Source: Bacteroidota bacterium (GTDB taxonomy: Bacteria > Bacteroidota > Bacteroidia > Cytophagales > Cytophagaceae). From it: a stretch of DNA of 64,000 bases. The stretch is from assembly GCA_023428135.1 (NCBI GenBank), contig JAEYZG010000058.1, forward strand, positions 1-64,000, given 5' to 3'. Of the stretch, positions 1-8,885 are shown piece by piece; within the stretch, counting starts at the first letter, position 1, and every line of letters begins with the position of its first letter. The position numbers were made by a program, and so were the translations under genes. Under the pieces are notes generated by a model. That model did not search any database and was not told where the DNA came from. It saw only the letters and a list, made by a program, of their open reading frames with translations.

Positions 1-558
1 GATCTCAATCTGTTCTGGAGAAAATTTGGTTCTGATTTTCTCCAGCAGATTACATTCTTTATTAAAATCAATTGCACCAACCTTAATCTTAATACAATTA
101 AATCCTTGTTCCAGTTTTTCCCACAGCTGTTTTTCCATAAAATTAAAGTCACCCATCCAGATCAGACCATTAATCGGAATTCCTTTTATTCCGGCAGTAA
201 AGTCTGTGTCAAAAAGCTTCCTTTTTCCTCCCTGCCTCAAATCCAATAGCGCTGTTTCTAAAGCAAAACGAATGGAAGGCCATTCTTGAAGATATGTGTA
301 TATTTCCACACATTCATCTATAGAATTCCTCTTTGAAATAAATCTACAGACTTCCTCCAGCTTCTCATCCAGATCAGGCCTGTCATCGATACTCAGCCCT
401 TTCAATGGTGCACATTCACCTATTCCAAAAATTGAATAATCTTTTTCGTTCGATATTATAAGATACCGCACATCATGAGTTTTAAGCACTCCCCGTGAAG
501 TTCCGGCTTCAAACTTAAAATTCAGAGTGTATTTTTTCCAAAAACAATTCAAGCTCAT
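1..558 (-). CDS. menC: o-succinylbenzoate synthase MenC (5' part, runs off window)
   Basis: Partial gene: the first 186 codons are here and the 3' end lies beyond base 1. MenC is an enolase-superfamily enzyme that dehydrates SHCHC to o-succinylbenzoate in menaquinone synthesis. The N-terminal capping domain (about residues 1-110, with GIGECAPL near 45-52) is followed by the start of the barrel, which carries the superfamily KxK motif (Lys157 and Lys159 in CIKIKVG) that supplies a catalytic lysine. The metal-binding Asp/Glu residues would lie in the missing part. The ATG at 558 is the first start in a frame that stays open to the window edge. Its 5' neighbour is a divergent small secreted protein, leaving about 150 bp for two promoters. 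A dipeptide epimerase of the same superfamily is possible, but the cap sequence fits MenC better. Confidence 0.85.
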   Translation of the reverse strand, partial: MSLNCFWKKYTLNFKFEAGTSRGVLKTHDVRYLIISNEKDYSIFGIGECAPLKGLSIDDRPDLDEKLEEVCRFISKRNSIDECVEIYTYLQEWPSIRFALETALLDLRQGGKRKLFDTDFTAGIKGIPINGLIWMGDFNFMEKQLWEKLEQGFNCIKIKVGAIDFNKECNLLEKIRTKFSPEQIEI

Positions 559-712
559 TTTAATTATATTACTAATTGTATTTTACCGATATTATTTGAC
601 TATTAAGTCTTTAGTGGTACGATCCTCTAAGTTTTTTTCTATTAAAAATTGCAATAAGTCTATTTTTTTTATTAAATTGTCAATTATTTGGGAAATAATA
701 AATTTATTAATC

Positions 713-871
713 ATGAAAAAACTTCACGTTATATTTATCCTGGCCTTGGTTCTTATTACCGCTAACGTGGCCGAGTCATTTGCATTAACACCCAAAAAAC
801 CGGGAAAACATAAAAGCGGAAAAAAATCTAAGAAGAAAAAATCTGGATACTACTTCAACTTCCAGCATTAA
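713..871 (+). CDS. small secreted lysine-rich protein, function unknown
   Basis: A 52-residue protein that I do not recognise. Residues 1-24 look like a classical signal peptide (MKK, then a hydrophobic stretch to about VAESFA). The remaining roughly 28 residues are strongly basic, with ten lysines in GKHKSGKKSKKKKSG, and end in the aromatic tail YYFNFQH. The frame continues upstream to 527 but that part overlaps the start of menC, so I place the start at the ATG before the signal peptide. A perfect hairpin terminator begins 11 bases after the stop, which supports a real transcription unit. The mature peptide could bind a polyanion such as LPS or nucleic acid, or be a small envelope or toxic peptide; the sequence does not decide. 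Confidence 0.6.
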   Translation: MKKLHVIFILALVLITANVAESFALTPKKPGKHKSGKKSKKKKSGYYFNFQH

Positions 872-882
872 GATATACTCAT

Positions 883-917
883 AAAGGAATAAAAAGCACG
901 AACCTTTTTATTCCTTT
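883..917. terminator. bidirectional rho-independent terminator
   Basis: Perfect 14-bp stem (883-896 with 904-917) and a 7-base loop. It sits between the small secreted protein gene (plus) and the PP-loop ATPase gene (minus) and covers the ATPase stop codon. Because the stem ends are A/T runs it can act in both directions. Confidence 0.75.
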
Positions 918-1621
918 AATTTTATGTCCGCAAACCAATACCCTACTTCTTCTTCCTCGATCTTGCCTCCTGCTTCTTTTTTCACCTTATAATATTTCAC
1001 TACTTTTTCAGTACAAGCTATCTCTAGTTTATTTCTGAATATCGGTCCAGCATAGACAAATGTATGAAACTCTCCGTTTTCACCGCATGGATCTGTACCT
1101 GGTGACATCAATCCCACTATTTCCTCAGAAAGGGTTTCTCCTACTAAATTCTCATTTATGTTTTTACAGCTTCCTGAACATATCATTGTTTTAAAACCTA
1201 ATCCCAAAAAACTCGAGAGCAGTTCCGCTGTATCCTCCTTCCATAAAGGGAAGACTGCTTTCATCCCTACTTTTTCCAGTTTTTCCTCTCTGTATCTTTT
1301 TAAATCTTCTAAAAATATATCTCCAAAAATAATATGAGAAACGCCCTCTTCTTTCCAGAACATCATAGCTTCTTCCATTTGCTTTTCATATTCTTCATTT
1401 GTGCAAACTTCCGGTATATAAATCTTATACAATGGAATTCCAATATGTCTTGCCTGAAGGTCCATCAACTCTTCTCTTACCCCATGCATAGATACCCTGG
1501 AATAGGCCGAATTGATAGTTGTAAGCAATGCCAATATCTCAAATTCGCCTGATGATAATGCCCTATATAAAGCAAAAGCGGAGTCTTTACCTCCACTCCA
1601 GCAAAAAACTGCTTTTTGCAT
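908..1621 (-). CDS. Dph6-related PP-loop ATP pyrophosphatase
   Basis: A 237-residue protein of the diphthine-ammonia ligase (Dph6/ATP_bind_4) family. The PP-loop SGGKDS at residues 9-14 binds ATP and releases pyrophosphate while adenylating a substrate. Later family features include the region around IIFGDIFLEDLKRYRE, in which GD and the charged helix are typical, and a Cys-containing segment MICSGSCK. Bacteria lack diphthamide, so the bacterial members must amidate or modify something else; the substrate is unknown. The length matches the family. The gene stands alone on the minus strand, ended by the hairpin at 883-917, with a 384-bp gap upstream. The family assignment is confident, the biological role is not. 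Confidence 0.8.
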   Translation of the reverse strand: MQKAVFCWSGGKDSAFALYRALSSGEFEILALLTTINSAYSRVSMHGVREELMDLQARHIGIPLYKIYIPEVCTNEEYEKQMEEAMMFWKEEGVSHIIFGDIFLEDLKRYREEKLEKVGMKAVFPLWKEDTAELLSSFLGLGFKTMICSGSCKNINENLVGETLSEEIVGLMSPGTDPCGENGEFHTFVYAGPIFRNKLEIACTEKVVKYYKVKKEAGGKIEEEEVGYWFADIKLKE

Positions 1622-2005
1622 TTTTTTTATTTTTTTGATTGTACATTATTATCACTTCCAGGAACTACTGGAGAGAAAAACCTGCTTTGGAATTTATTCA
1701 TTACTGACTGATGTTTATAGTTACGATCTCTCGAAACGTCTTCACTTGATTCAATGGCAATTTCTGTTATTCTTAACTGTATCTTCTGTATCAAGCTGCT
1801 GTTTGATAATTGTAAGAACCTTTTATTTTCGACACTTAGTTAAAATCGATACTCTCTTTTGTGAGGAGCTTTTTGAACTTTAGCAAACAATACTAAACCG
1901 AAAATTAGAATCTCACAATGAACAATGCAATTCTGCATATAAATAACATTAGAAATCACGCATATAGATAATCAAGTAGAATATCAAAGAAAATTATTAG
2001 AGATA
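1622..2005. other. intergenic region, possible small ORF or gene remnant
   Basis: A 384-bp gap between two minus-strand genes. Minus-strand bases 1627-1839 form an open frame without any upstream ATG; a TTG at 1794 would give 55 residues with protein-like, amphipathic composition (IQKIQLRITEIAIESSEDV). It could be a decayed gene end or chance. I see no convincing promoter, RNA or terminator in the rest. Confidence 0.25.
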
Positions 2006-3409
2006 CTAATAATACAAAGGCGCTGGCATAGCTTCAAGCGAACTGAAGGTCTGAAAATTGGTATTATTCTTTTTAATCTCTACTGAAATTTCTTGCTTGT
2101 TCTGCGCTTGCCTTCCTTTTGTGGTAAAGGAAATAGTCTGCTTCCCTTCAGGGAGTTTAAGCCTTGCATAATAAATGCTGTGAGGCAAAGTCTGCCAGTT
2201 TCTTGTATCTGCCTGTTCTGTTATAGCATTAACAATACTGAAAGCCGCTCCCAGATCTCCGTTTTGCTGGCGTATTTTATATTCAGCAGCTTTCTTTAAT
2301 CCCACGCGGAGCAGTGATTTGCCAAGTTCTAATAACATTCGGTCTTTTAAAGACTTAAAGGCAATCGCATTAATATCTTGAGCAAGCTGTAAAGGTACTT
2401 CCTTTCCTCCTCCGGATAAACTTGCACTTTCATAAACCAACGGCCGCTCTACATATTTAGGAAATGCAACGCGTATAAACTCTAACTTGCTTAAACCGCT
2501 GGACTGGTAATCATCATTGCTAATAACAAAAGGAAAGTTTAATCCGAGTTCAGGATTAACAAAAGTCACAATTCCTCCCTCTCCTCTGACAATACTAAAA
2601 TTAATACTCCATTCTTCTTTAACAGGTCCAAGACCATCATGCCAGATGAAAACCAGGTCACCTTCGTCTTTACCTGATGATGGCTGATACTTTATTCCAA
2701 GATCTTTTTCAAACCTTATAAGCTCTTCATAAAAGCCACTGAGGTGAGCTGTTCTCAAAAGATCCTGTTTTAACTGTTCAGGAGGGCTAAGATTGAACAT
2801 CTTCTGATAATCGGTCTGATATACCTCTAAAGCATTTCTATATGCTATAAAGGCGTTATTATAATCTTTATTGGCATCATAAATAATTCCCATCAAAAGA
2901 TGAATGAATGCATCCCTTTTATATTTATTATCAGATTTGTATTTATTGCTTAGCTGATTTAATCTGATATCCATTCTTTTGCATTCAACCAAAGCTTCTT
3001 CGGGCTGTCCCAGCTTCAGATAGTTCAAAGCCATGTAATAATGCATCATCAGGAGTTCAAATTCCTCTCCATAGTATTCGACCATTTTAGGATTGGTCAG
3101 AAAGGAAACTCCTTCATTCAGCAGGTTTCTGTGGTGATTATCGGCAATCCTGTAAGCCTCTTCAAAGTGGTCATTGCTTCCGGCATAGTTACCTTGCATA
3201 GAAGCTACAACCCCTCTGTTTAAATAATAAATAAGCTTATTTTTTCTCTTTGGCCCCTTTTTATCTTTAGCCAATACCTCCTCAGCTTCCTTTAGTTGAC
3301 CTTGAGCAAAATAAGTATTGAACTTAATATTTTTCTGATAATAGGAAACGCAGGAAAAACACAAGCCTGCAAAAATCAAACAAATTAAAACTCGTCCCAT
3401 CCCCTCCAA
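2006..3409 (-). CDS. COG3014-like TPR lipoprotein
   Basis: A 467-residue exported protein resembling the COG3014 family. Residues 1-20 form a short hydrophobic signal ending in a cysteine (GLCFSC), so it is probably a lipoprotein, although the residue at -3 of the lipobox is unusual. Residues 30-235 carry TPR-like helical repeats (YLNRGVVASMQGNYAGSNDHF; MALNYLKLGQPEEALVECKR; LLMGIIYDANKDYNNAFIAY). The C-terminal half is beta-rich and of unknown fold. It follows the LpoB-like gene by 12 bp and is probably co-transcribed with it. Families of this type are often found beside LpoB-like or CsgG-like lipoproteins, which suggests a shared job in the outer membrane or in peptidoglycan control. This is inference from context. 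Confidence 0.65.
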   Translation of the reverse strand: MEGMGRVLICLIFAGLCFSCVSYYQKNIKFNTYFAQGQLKEAEEVLAKDKKGPKRKNKLIYYLNRGVVASMQGNYAGSNDHFEEAYRIADNHHRNLLNEGVSFLTNPKMVEYYGEEFELLMMHYYMALNYLKLGQPEEALVECKRMDIRLNQLSNKYKSDNKYKRDAFIHLLMGIIYDANKDYNNAFIAYRNALEVYQTDYQKMFNLSPPEQLKQDLLRTAHLSGFYEELIRFEKDLGIKYQPSSGKDEGDLVFIWHDGLGPVKEEWSINFSIVRGEGGIVTFVNPELGLNFPFVISNDDYQSSGLSKLEFIRVAFPKYVERPLVYESASLSGGGKEVPLQLAQDINAIAFKSLKDRMLLELGKSLLRVGLKKAAEYKIRQQNGDLGAAFSIVNAITEQADTRNWQTLPHSIYYARLKLPEGKQTISFTTKGRQAQNKQEISVEIKKNNTNFQTFSSLEAMPAPLYY

Positions 3410-3421
3410 TACTTAGGCAAC

Positions 3422-4021
3422 TTAATTAACTATGTATTTCTTAATTTTTTTATCCCCAATCCAGACAAGTTCATTGGTTTCAAGATCAGCAAGTTCAAGA
3501 TTGATCTGATAAAACACTACTTTTCTCTTACCTTCAGAGTCTACAATAGAATTAATCGTACCAAATACCATATAATCTGCACCAAGCTCTCTTCCCCATT
3601 TCTTCTGAGTTTCAGGAGATGCAAACTGTTGCTGATCTGCTCTTTCCTCTCTTAGCTTTTCCCTGAATTCTGCATTTTGTACGACTCTTATAGTACCTGT
3701 ATTGATACATTCTCTTTCAAGATCTTTAATGAAAGTAAGCGCATCAATATGTTCATGGCTCTTATTACTTATTACACCCACTATAATAGTTGGCTTTTTA
3801 TTATTTCTTGAGATGAAATCATTTCGCCAAGGTCTGTTAATCATATCCTTAGCCATTTCTTCTGCTACCAGTCTTGAATCTACATCATTCCAACGACCAC
3901 TCAGATCTATCTGCTGATCCGGACTTACCCTTGTTACTGTTTTTTTTGTACATGAGCCAGTAAGGATTAAAACTGTCAGAAGACTGAAAATAACTTTAAT
4001 GGGAATTCTCATTTTATGCAT
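3422..4021 (-). CDS. LpoB-like penicillin-binding protein activator lipoprotein
   Basis: A 199-residue lipoprotein (lipobox LTGSC, Cys24) with the LpoB/COG3417 layout: DLSGRWNDVDSRLVAEEM, then PTIIVGVISNKSHEHID, a helix, GTIRVVQ and the late motif LGADYMVFGTI. In enterobacteria LpoB is an outer-membrane lipoprotein that reaches through peptidoglycan to activate PBP1b. Here the linker between the lipid anchor and the globular domain is short (about 15 residues), so the geometry or partner must differ. It lies between a TonB-dependent receptor and the COG3014-like lipoprotein gene, 12 bp before the latter and 19 bp after the former. The fold assignment is good; activation of a PBP is inferred from the family. 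Confidence 0.75.
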   Translation of the reverse strand: MHKMRIPIKVIFSLLTVLILTGSCTKKTVTRVSPDQQIDLSGRWNDVDSRLVAEEMAKDMINRPWRNDFISRNNKKPTIIVGVISNKSHEHIDALTFIKDLERECINTGTIRVVQNAEFREKLREERADQQQFASPETQKKWGRELGADYMVFGTINSIVDSEGKRKVVFYQINLELADLETNELVWIGDKKIKKYIVN

Positions 4022-4040
4022 TGTTTATTCTTATATATAT

Positions 4041-6497
4041 TTAAAATTTCGCAATAAGGCGGACATTCAAAAACCTTGCCGATAAAGTATTCGGAACAGC
4101 AAATTGATTATTCTGAAAATCACTTACCCAGTAATAACTGATTGTATTGTTTACCCCGAGCAGATTCAGTACTTCGAAGCTTAACCAAAGTGATTCAAAA
4201 AGAGACTTTTTTATTACTTCTTTATCCTGAATGGTTAATAATTTCGAAAAACCAATATCTACTCTCCTGTAAAATGGAGCAGTGGCAGCAGCTCTGAAGT
4301 TTTTATTCTCAGGAGGACCAAACGGTAATCCGGATCCGAATACAAGATTCAGATACATCTTTATTGTTGGATTATTAGGCAAATGATCCTGAAAGAATAT
4401 CGTAGCTGTTATTCTCTGATCTGTAGGTCTTCTGATATAGCCGCGATTGTCTCCCTGAACATCTTCCATTGTTTTTAATAAACTCAGGCTGAACCAGGAC
4501 TGTTCGCCTCTCACAAATTCCCCACTGACTCTGAAGTCAATTCCTGCGGCATATGCCTTGGCAAGATTCTGACCGTAATACCTCAGCCTCACATTATCAA
4601 CGTCATAAGGCACTACGTTTGTCAGATATTTATAATAAATCTCCGAGATAAATTTAAACTCTCTTCCCCATGACATAAACTTAAGATCACTTCCTGCAAT
4701 AAAATGATAAGAGGTCTGTGCTTTGAGGTTAGTGTTGACCTCCCCATTAAAATTTCTAAGTTCCCTGTAGAATGGAGGTTGTTGATATACTCCAGCTGCA
4801 GCCCTTAGCATCAAATTGGGTCTTGAGGTCGGTATCCAGCCATACTGAAGACGTGGACTGACAAGTAGTTGGTTATTTAATGTCCAGTAATTTAACCTTA
4901 CTCCATAAGTTAAAATATGAGTCGAGTCAGGACTGTATGTATTCTGTATATATCCCTGATTTCTCCATGAATTTATATCAACGGATGTACTGATATATCT
5001 TGTAAGCGTTATATACTGAGCAGAGTCTGTGAAAGAATACTCATTCAACTGATCATCGATTATTTCTTTATTGAGAGTATATCCATACTCAACCTTATTC
5101 TTTGAATTCAGACTATAATACCCTCGATGAGTAAAGTTAAAAATTGAAGCTTTCAGGGAATTTCTTCCGTGATCAAAATTAGTTCCAATCCCCCTTATTA
5201 TGAGGGGAGCATTTAGCTGAGGAATAAAATTAGAGCTCGGATCTGATTCCACTTCATACAGCTTATAACCAGCTTCTACATCAAACCCTTCGCTTTCTAC
5301 TGTCCTGACACCAGAGGCTATAAATTCAGTTTTAAATCTTTTGGAAAATTGATGTGTAAAAACAAGTCCGCTTTGAAAAGTCTCATACTCCATGATTTCT
5401 TTCCCGTCAAAATCAACAGTCAAATTCATCACTTGATTAATTGTACCAAACTGAACATTACTCTTGGATGGAAACACCTGGTATTTGTTTTTGGAATAGC
5501 TTAATAAAAGCCCCAAAGTAGTCCGTTTTCCATACTCCGCTGCCTGACTTCTTTTTGTCAAATCAAGAGAGATAAAAGATTGAATGTCATAAAACTTTGG
5601 CTTGTATTGGCCTTTTACCGGAAGTGTTTTAAGAAGATATTGAGAGGACTTCTGCCTGGCACCAATTGCAACCGATAACCTTTTCTTAAATGCTGAATTC
5701 TCAAGATATAAAGCATTATTCAATAAACCTGCAGTAATAGTTCCTCTAAGATTTTGGGGGGCTCTGTATCTTACGGCTAACATTGAAGAGAGCTTATCTC
5801 CATACCTTGGCTGCCATCCCCCGGCAGAAAATTCAATGTCTGCAACCATGTCAGGATTAATAAAACTTAATCCTTCCTGCTGGCCGCTCCTGACAAGAAA
5901 CGGTCTGTAAATTTCTATACCATTAACATAGACCAGATTTTCCTCAAAATTACCTCCACGAACGCCATACTGAGAAGTAAGTTCACTATTAGAAACAACG
6001 CCAAGCCCCACTGTGGAAAGGATTTTATTAAAATCACCAAAGGCAGATGGAAGGTATTTGGGAATTTTAGGATCTATTTTGATTGTACTAACTTGTCCTC
6101 CGGTCTCCTCCTTAAATTTCCCCTTGACTTCAACTTGCCTGAGCATTTGAACATCAGGCTTTAGTTGAAAAACTATTGTTCCGGTTCTTTCTGAAGGATT
6201 TATCTGTTTAACAAAATTTTCATAACCAAGAAAAGAAATGACTAGTGTATAAACAGAGTCACCAGACATATTTAATGAAAATCGCCCTTCTGAATCCGAA
6301 TGAGTATGAGACACAGGCTTCCATTGCTTATTGTATAATACAATATCTGCATTAGGAACAACTTTTCCCTGTTCATTTACGACCTGTCCCGAAACAACCT
6401 CTTTCTCCTGCCCAAGAGCCACTAAAGAGGATATAAACAGCAAAAAAATAAAATAAAAAATCCTTTTACCCATCTCAGCTTTAAACGACGGTTTCAA
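4041..6497 (-). CDS. TonB-dependent outer-membrane receptor with carboxypeptidase-like N domain
   Basis: An 818-residue outer-membrane receptor. The signal peptide (residues 1-29, ending ALG) is followed by a carboxypeptidase-regulatory-like beta-sandwich (about 33-115, VVSGQVVNEQGKVVPNADI), a plug domain (about 140-235, with SQYGVRGGNFEENLVYVNGI) and a beta-barrel ending in the aromatic-rich strand FLNVRLIAKF. It is shorter than SusC proteins and there is no SusD partner nearby, so it does not look like a classical glycan-uptake pair. Nothing in the gene shows the ligand; metal chelates or peptides are as likely as sugars. It starts 8 bp after the stop of rpe and is followed by the LpoB-like gene. 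Confidence 0.85.
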   Translation of the reverse strand: MKPSFKAEMGKRIFYFIFLLFISSLVALGQEKEVVSGQVVNEQGKVVPNADIVLYNKQWKPVSHTHSDSEGRFSLNMSGDSVYTLVISFLGYENFVKQINPSERTGTIVFQLKPDVQMLRQVEVKGKFKEETGGQVSTIKIDPKIPKYLPSAFGDFNKILSTVGLGVVSNSELTSQYGVRGGNFEENLVYVNGIEIYRPFLVRSGQQEGLSFINPDMVADIEFSAGGWQPRYGDKLSSMLAVRYRAPQNLRGTITAGLLNNALYLENSAFKKRLSVAIGARQKSSQYLLKTLPVKGQYKPKFYDIQSFISLDLTKRSQAAEYGKRTTLGLLLSYSKNKYQVFPSKSNVQFGTINQVMNLTVDFDGKEIMEYETFQSGLVFTHQFSKRFKTEFIASGVRTVESEGFDVEAGYKLYEVESDPSSNFIPQLNAPLIIRGIGTNFDHGRNSLKASIFNFTHRGYYSLNSKNKVEYGYTLNKEIIDDQLNEYSFTDSAQYITLTRYISTSVDINSWRNQGYIQNTYSPDSTHILTYGVRLNYWTLNNQLLVSPRLQYGWIPTSRPNLMLRAAAGVYQQPPFYRELRNFNGEVNTNLKAQTSYHFIAGSDLKFMSWGREFKFISEIYYKYLTNVVPYDVDNVRLRYYGQNLAKAYAAGIDFRVSGEFVRGEQSWFSLSLLKTMEDVQGDNRGYIRRPTDQRITATIFFQDHLPNNPTIKMYLNLVFGSGLPFGPPENKNFRAAATAPFYRRVDIGFSKLLTIQDKEVIKKSLFESLWLSFEVLNLLGVNNTISYYWVSDFQNNQFAVPNTLSARFLNVRLIAKF

Positions 6498-6505
6498 GGA
6501 AAATA

Positions 6506-7159
6506 TTATCCTAAAGATTTAAGAGATTCTATTGTAGCCTTAGGATCCTTAGAGTTAAATACAAAGTTTCCTGCAACCAGTACATTAGCGCCTAAATCCA
6601 GCAATTGCTTTGCATTTTTATCTGAAACCCCGCCATCTATTTCTATCAGGAAATTTGTTTTGGCCTCTTCTCTCATTTTATTCAACTGCTTGATTTTATC
6701 ATAGGTTCTGGTAATGAACTGTTGCCCTCCAAATCCCGGGTTTACAGACATAATACAGACCAGATCAATATCATTCAGTACGTTTTCCAATACATTTACT
6801 GGAGTATGCGGATTAATTGCTACACCAGCTTTACATCCTGCAGCATGAATCTGTTGAATAACTCTGTGAAGGTGAGTGCACGCTTCTGCATGAACACTGA
6901 TATAAGATGCTCCGGCGTCTTTAAAAGCTTCGATATATTTCTCAGGTTGTACAATCATTAAATGAACATCCAGAGGTTTCTTAGCATGTTTATTTATTGC
7001 ACTACAAACCGGCAAGCCAAAAGAAATATTAGGAACAAAAACACCATCCATGATATCAACATGAAACCAGTCTGCCTGGCTTTCATTGATCATGGTAACA
7101 TCTCTTTGCAAGTTTGCAAAATCAGCAGATAGAACTGAAGGGGCTATAATCGGTTTCAT
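6506..7159 (-). CDS. rpe: ribulose-phosphate 3-epimerase
   Basis: TIM-barrel enzyme interconverting ribulose 5-phosphate and xylulose 5-phosphate in the pentose phosphate pathway. The family start (PIIAPSVLSADFANL), the metal-binding HVDIMDG and HLMI motifs and the phosphate-binding VNPGFGGQ and GGV segments are all present. I place the start at the ATG at 7159, which gives the usual N-terminus MKPIIAPS and 217 residues; an in-frame GTG three codons upstream (7168) is the alternative. It heads a minus-strand run with the TonB-dependent receptor 8 bp downstream. It works in the same pathway as the two-subunit transketolase encoded at 30-32 kb. Confidence 0.95.
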   Translation of the reverse strand: MKPIIAPSVLSADFANLQRDVTMINESQADWFHVDIMDGVFVPNISFGLPVCSAINKHAKKPLDVHLMIVQPEKYIEAFKDAGASYISVHAEACTHLHRVIQQIHAAGCKAGVAINPHTPVNVLENVLNDIDLVCIMSVNPGFGGQQFITRTYDKIKQLNKMREEAKTNFLIEIDGGVSDKNAKQLLDLGANVLVAGNFVFNSKDPKATIESLKSLG

Positions 7160-7214
7160 AATGGCCACAAATATATAGAAAATGAAAGGAATGTTAACTT
7201 AAAGAAAAACGTAT

Positions 7215-8885
7215 TTATTGAAGGATAATTCTTAATACCTGGTTTGCACTCTTACTAATTAGAACCAGAATATACATACCTCTCTGAATGTCATCAGGAA
7301 ATGTAATCTGATTAATCTTTTCCGCCTTTGATAAAGTTTTGGCAAATATTTTTTTACCCGTTAAGTCAAATAATTCAGCTTCCAGATCATTGCTTACTAA
7401 ATCGTTTTCAATAATAAGATTTACATCTCCCGGAATTGAAACAGGATTTGGGAAAAGTCCGGCAACTAATGTATCTGAGCTTGAATAAGTAAGCGCTTTT
7501 TGGAAGTTCGGAACTCCAAATCCATACTGAAAATCAGGGCTATCTGATTTAGAAGCTGTTTTTTTCAATGCTTCTACTATTTCTATGTTAGACAGATCTG
7601 GTCTTGCTTGCCAAAGACAAGCAATAAGTCCTGCCACAAGCGGACAGGAAAAAGATGTGCCATTGGTGTTTGAAAACGAATTATCCGGATTTCCAACGTA
7701 CACCCCTGCTCCCATTGCTGTCAGATCCGGCTTTATTCTTCCATCAGCCGAAGGACCAATTGAACTGAATGTAGCATACTTCTTATCTGAGTTTACAGCT
7801 CCAACTGCAATCACTGATGGTCCATCAGCTGGTGCCGAAATATATTTCCAAGATTTATTTCCTTCATTACCTGCGCTGTTCACCACGATTATTCCTTTAG
7901 AAAAGGTCGTCTCTGCAGCATTGGTTATTACAGTAGACTTCCCATTAAGATCAGCATAAGTATGATCCTGCTCCGGAATATCAAAAGTATTGTATCCTAA
8001 AGAGCTTGAAATGATATCAGCACCTGCACTGTCTGCATACTCTGCCGCCATAAGCCAGTTATATTCCTCCAGTATGGTTTCCGAAAAATCATTTTCAGTT
8101 CTTAATAACAAAAAAGAAGCATCATAAGCTGGCCCTACAATCTTTCCTTCTTCAAAACCTGCAAGTACCGACAGCACATTCACTCCATGACTTCCGTCGT
8201 CATAAACATCCTCTTCTTGTGATACAAAATCATAGGTGCTTATAATTTTTTCACTTTGATATAAATGATTGAAAAACGTGAGTGCATTGGCGTTTGAAAA
8301 TCCATTATCAAGAACCGCTATAAGCCTGCCTTTTCCTGAGTATCCTAAAGCATGAACAGAAGGAACTCCAATCATTGCATTTTGAACAAGAGAAGGGCCA
8401 TAGTCAATAGTAGAAGAAGTAGTAGATGATATAGATAAAGCTGCCGGCTCTCTCTGAATAGTTGATACTGGAGAAGAAAGCTTTAATTGATTAAAAGAGG
8501 TTTGTGCCGGTTGAATGTACTTTACAGATTTTACAAATTGTTTAGTTCTTGTCTCTTCAGAAACCTCTTCCGACATTTCTGCAATCACACCATTCATCCA
8601 TCTTGAAGATCCTTTAATTGTAACGCCCGTTTTCCTCAAGGAATCCAGATATTTTTTATTAACAGGAAAATCTTCTTCACTAATTTGAATATTCTGTGCA
8701 TTTCTTCTGGCAATGGCTTTGAGAGAAAGAAACTCTTCCGGAGCATTTAGAGAATGTTCACTACCGGACTTATCTGTGAATGTTACAAAATATAAATTAG
8801 TCTGAGCAAGACCTTGAAATGATATAAAAATAATGAAGCAGAAAATTACTTTACTCCTTGCCGTAAGCATAAATTTTCTGAACAT
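7215..8885 (-). CDS. secreted subtilisin-like S8 serine protease with T9SS C-terminal domain
   Basis: A 556-residue secreted protease. It has a signal peptide (about 1-27), a propeptide-like region with the family motif FLSLKAIARRNAQNI, and an S8 catalytic domain with Asp193 (AVLDNGF), His233 (DGSHGVNVLSVLAG), oxyanion Asn340 (NSAGNEG) and Ser411 (GTSFSCPLVAG). The last 80 residues form a T9SS type A sorting domain (LFPNPVSIPGDVNL, the TGKKIF turn and a GMYIL strand), so it should be exported through the outer membrane by the type IX system and released or anchored. Its start overlaps the lipoprotein gene upstream by 35 bp, which itself overlaps mnmA. The peptide substrate is unknown. Confidence 0.92.
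   Translation of the reverse strand: MFRKFMLTARSKVIFCFIIFISFQGLAQTNLYFVTFTDKSGSEHSLNAPEEFLSLKAIARRNAQNIQISEEDFPVNKKYLDSLRKTGVTIKGSSRWMNGVIAEMSEEVSEETRTKQFVKSVKYIQPAQTSFNQLKLSSPVSTIQREPAALSISSTTSSTIDYGPSLVQNAMIGVPSVHALGYSGKGRLIAVLDNGFSNANALTFFNHLYQSEKIISTYDFVSQEEDVYDDGSHGVNVLSVLAGFEEGKIVGPAYDASFLLLRTENDFSETILEEYNWLMAAEYADSAGADIISSSLGYNTFDIPEQDHTYADLNGKSTVITNAAETTFSKGIIVVNSAGNEGNKSWKYISAPADGPSVIAVGAVNSDKKYATFSSIGPSADGRIKPDLTAMGAGVYVGNPDNSFSNTNGTSFSCPLVAGLIACLWQARPDLSNIEIVEALKKTASKSDSPDFQYGFGVPNFQKALTYSSSDTLVAGLFPNPVSIPGDVNLIIENDLVSNDLEAELFDLTGKKIFAKTLSKAEKINQITFPDDIQRGMYILVLISKSANQVLRIILQ

Noticed and set aside
26..289. Plus-strand open frame at the left edge
   Set aside because: It is antisense to menC, whose motifs are clear on the minus strand.
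527..712. Longer N-terminus for the small secreted protein
   Set aside because: It overlaps the start of menC and puts a long hydrophobic stretch ahead of a perfect signal peptide.
1512..1883. Plus-strand 123-residue frame crossing the Dph6-like gene start
   Set aside because: It overlaps the PP-loop region antisense and has no family features.
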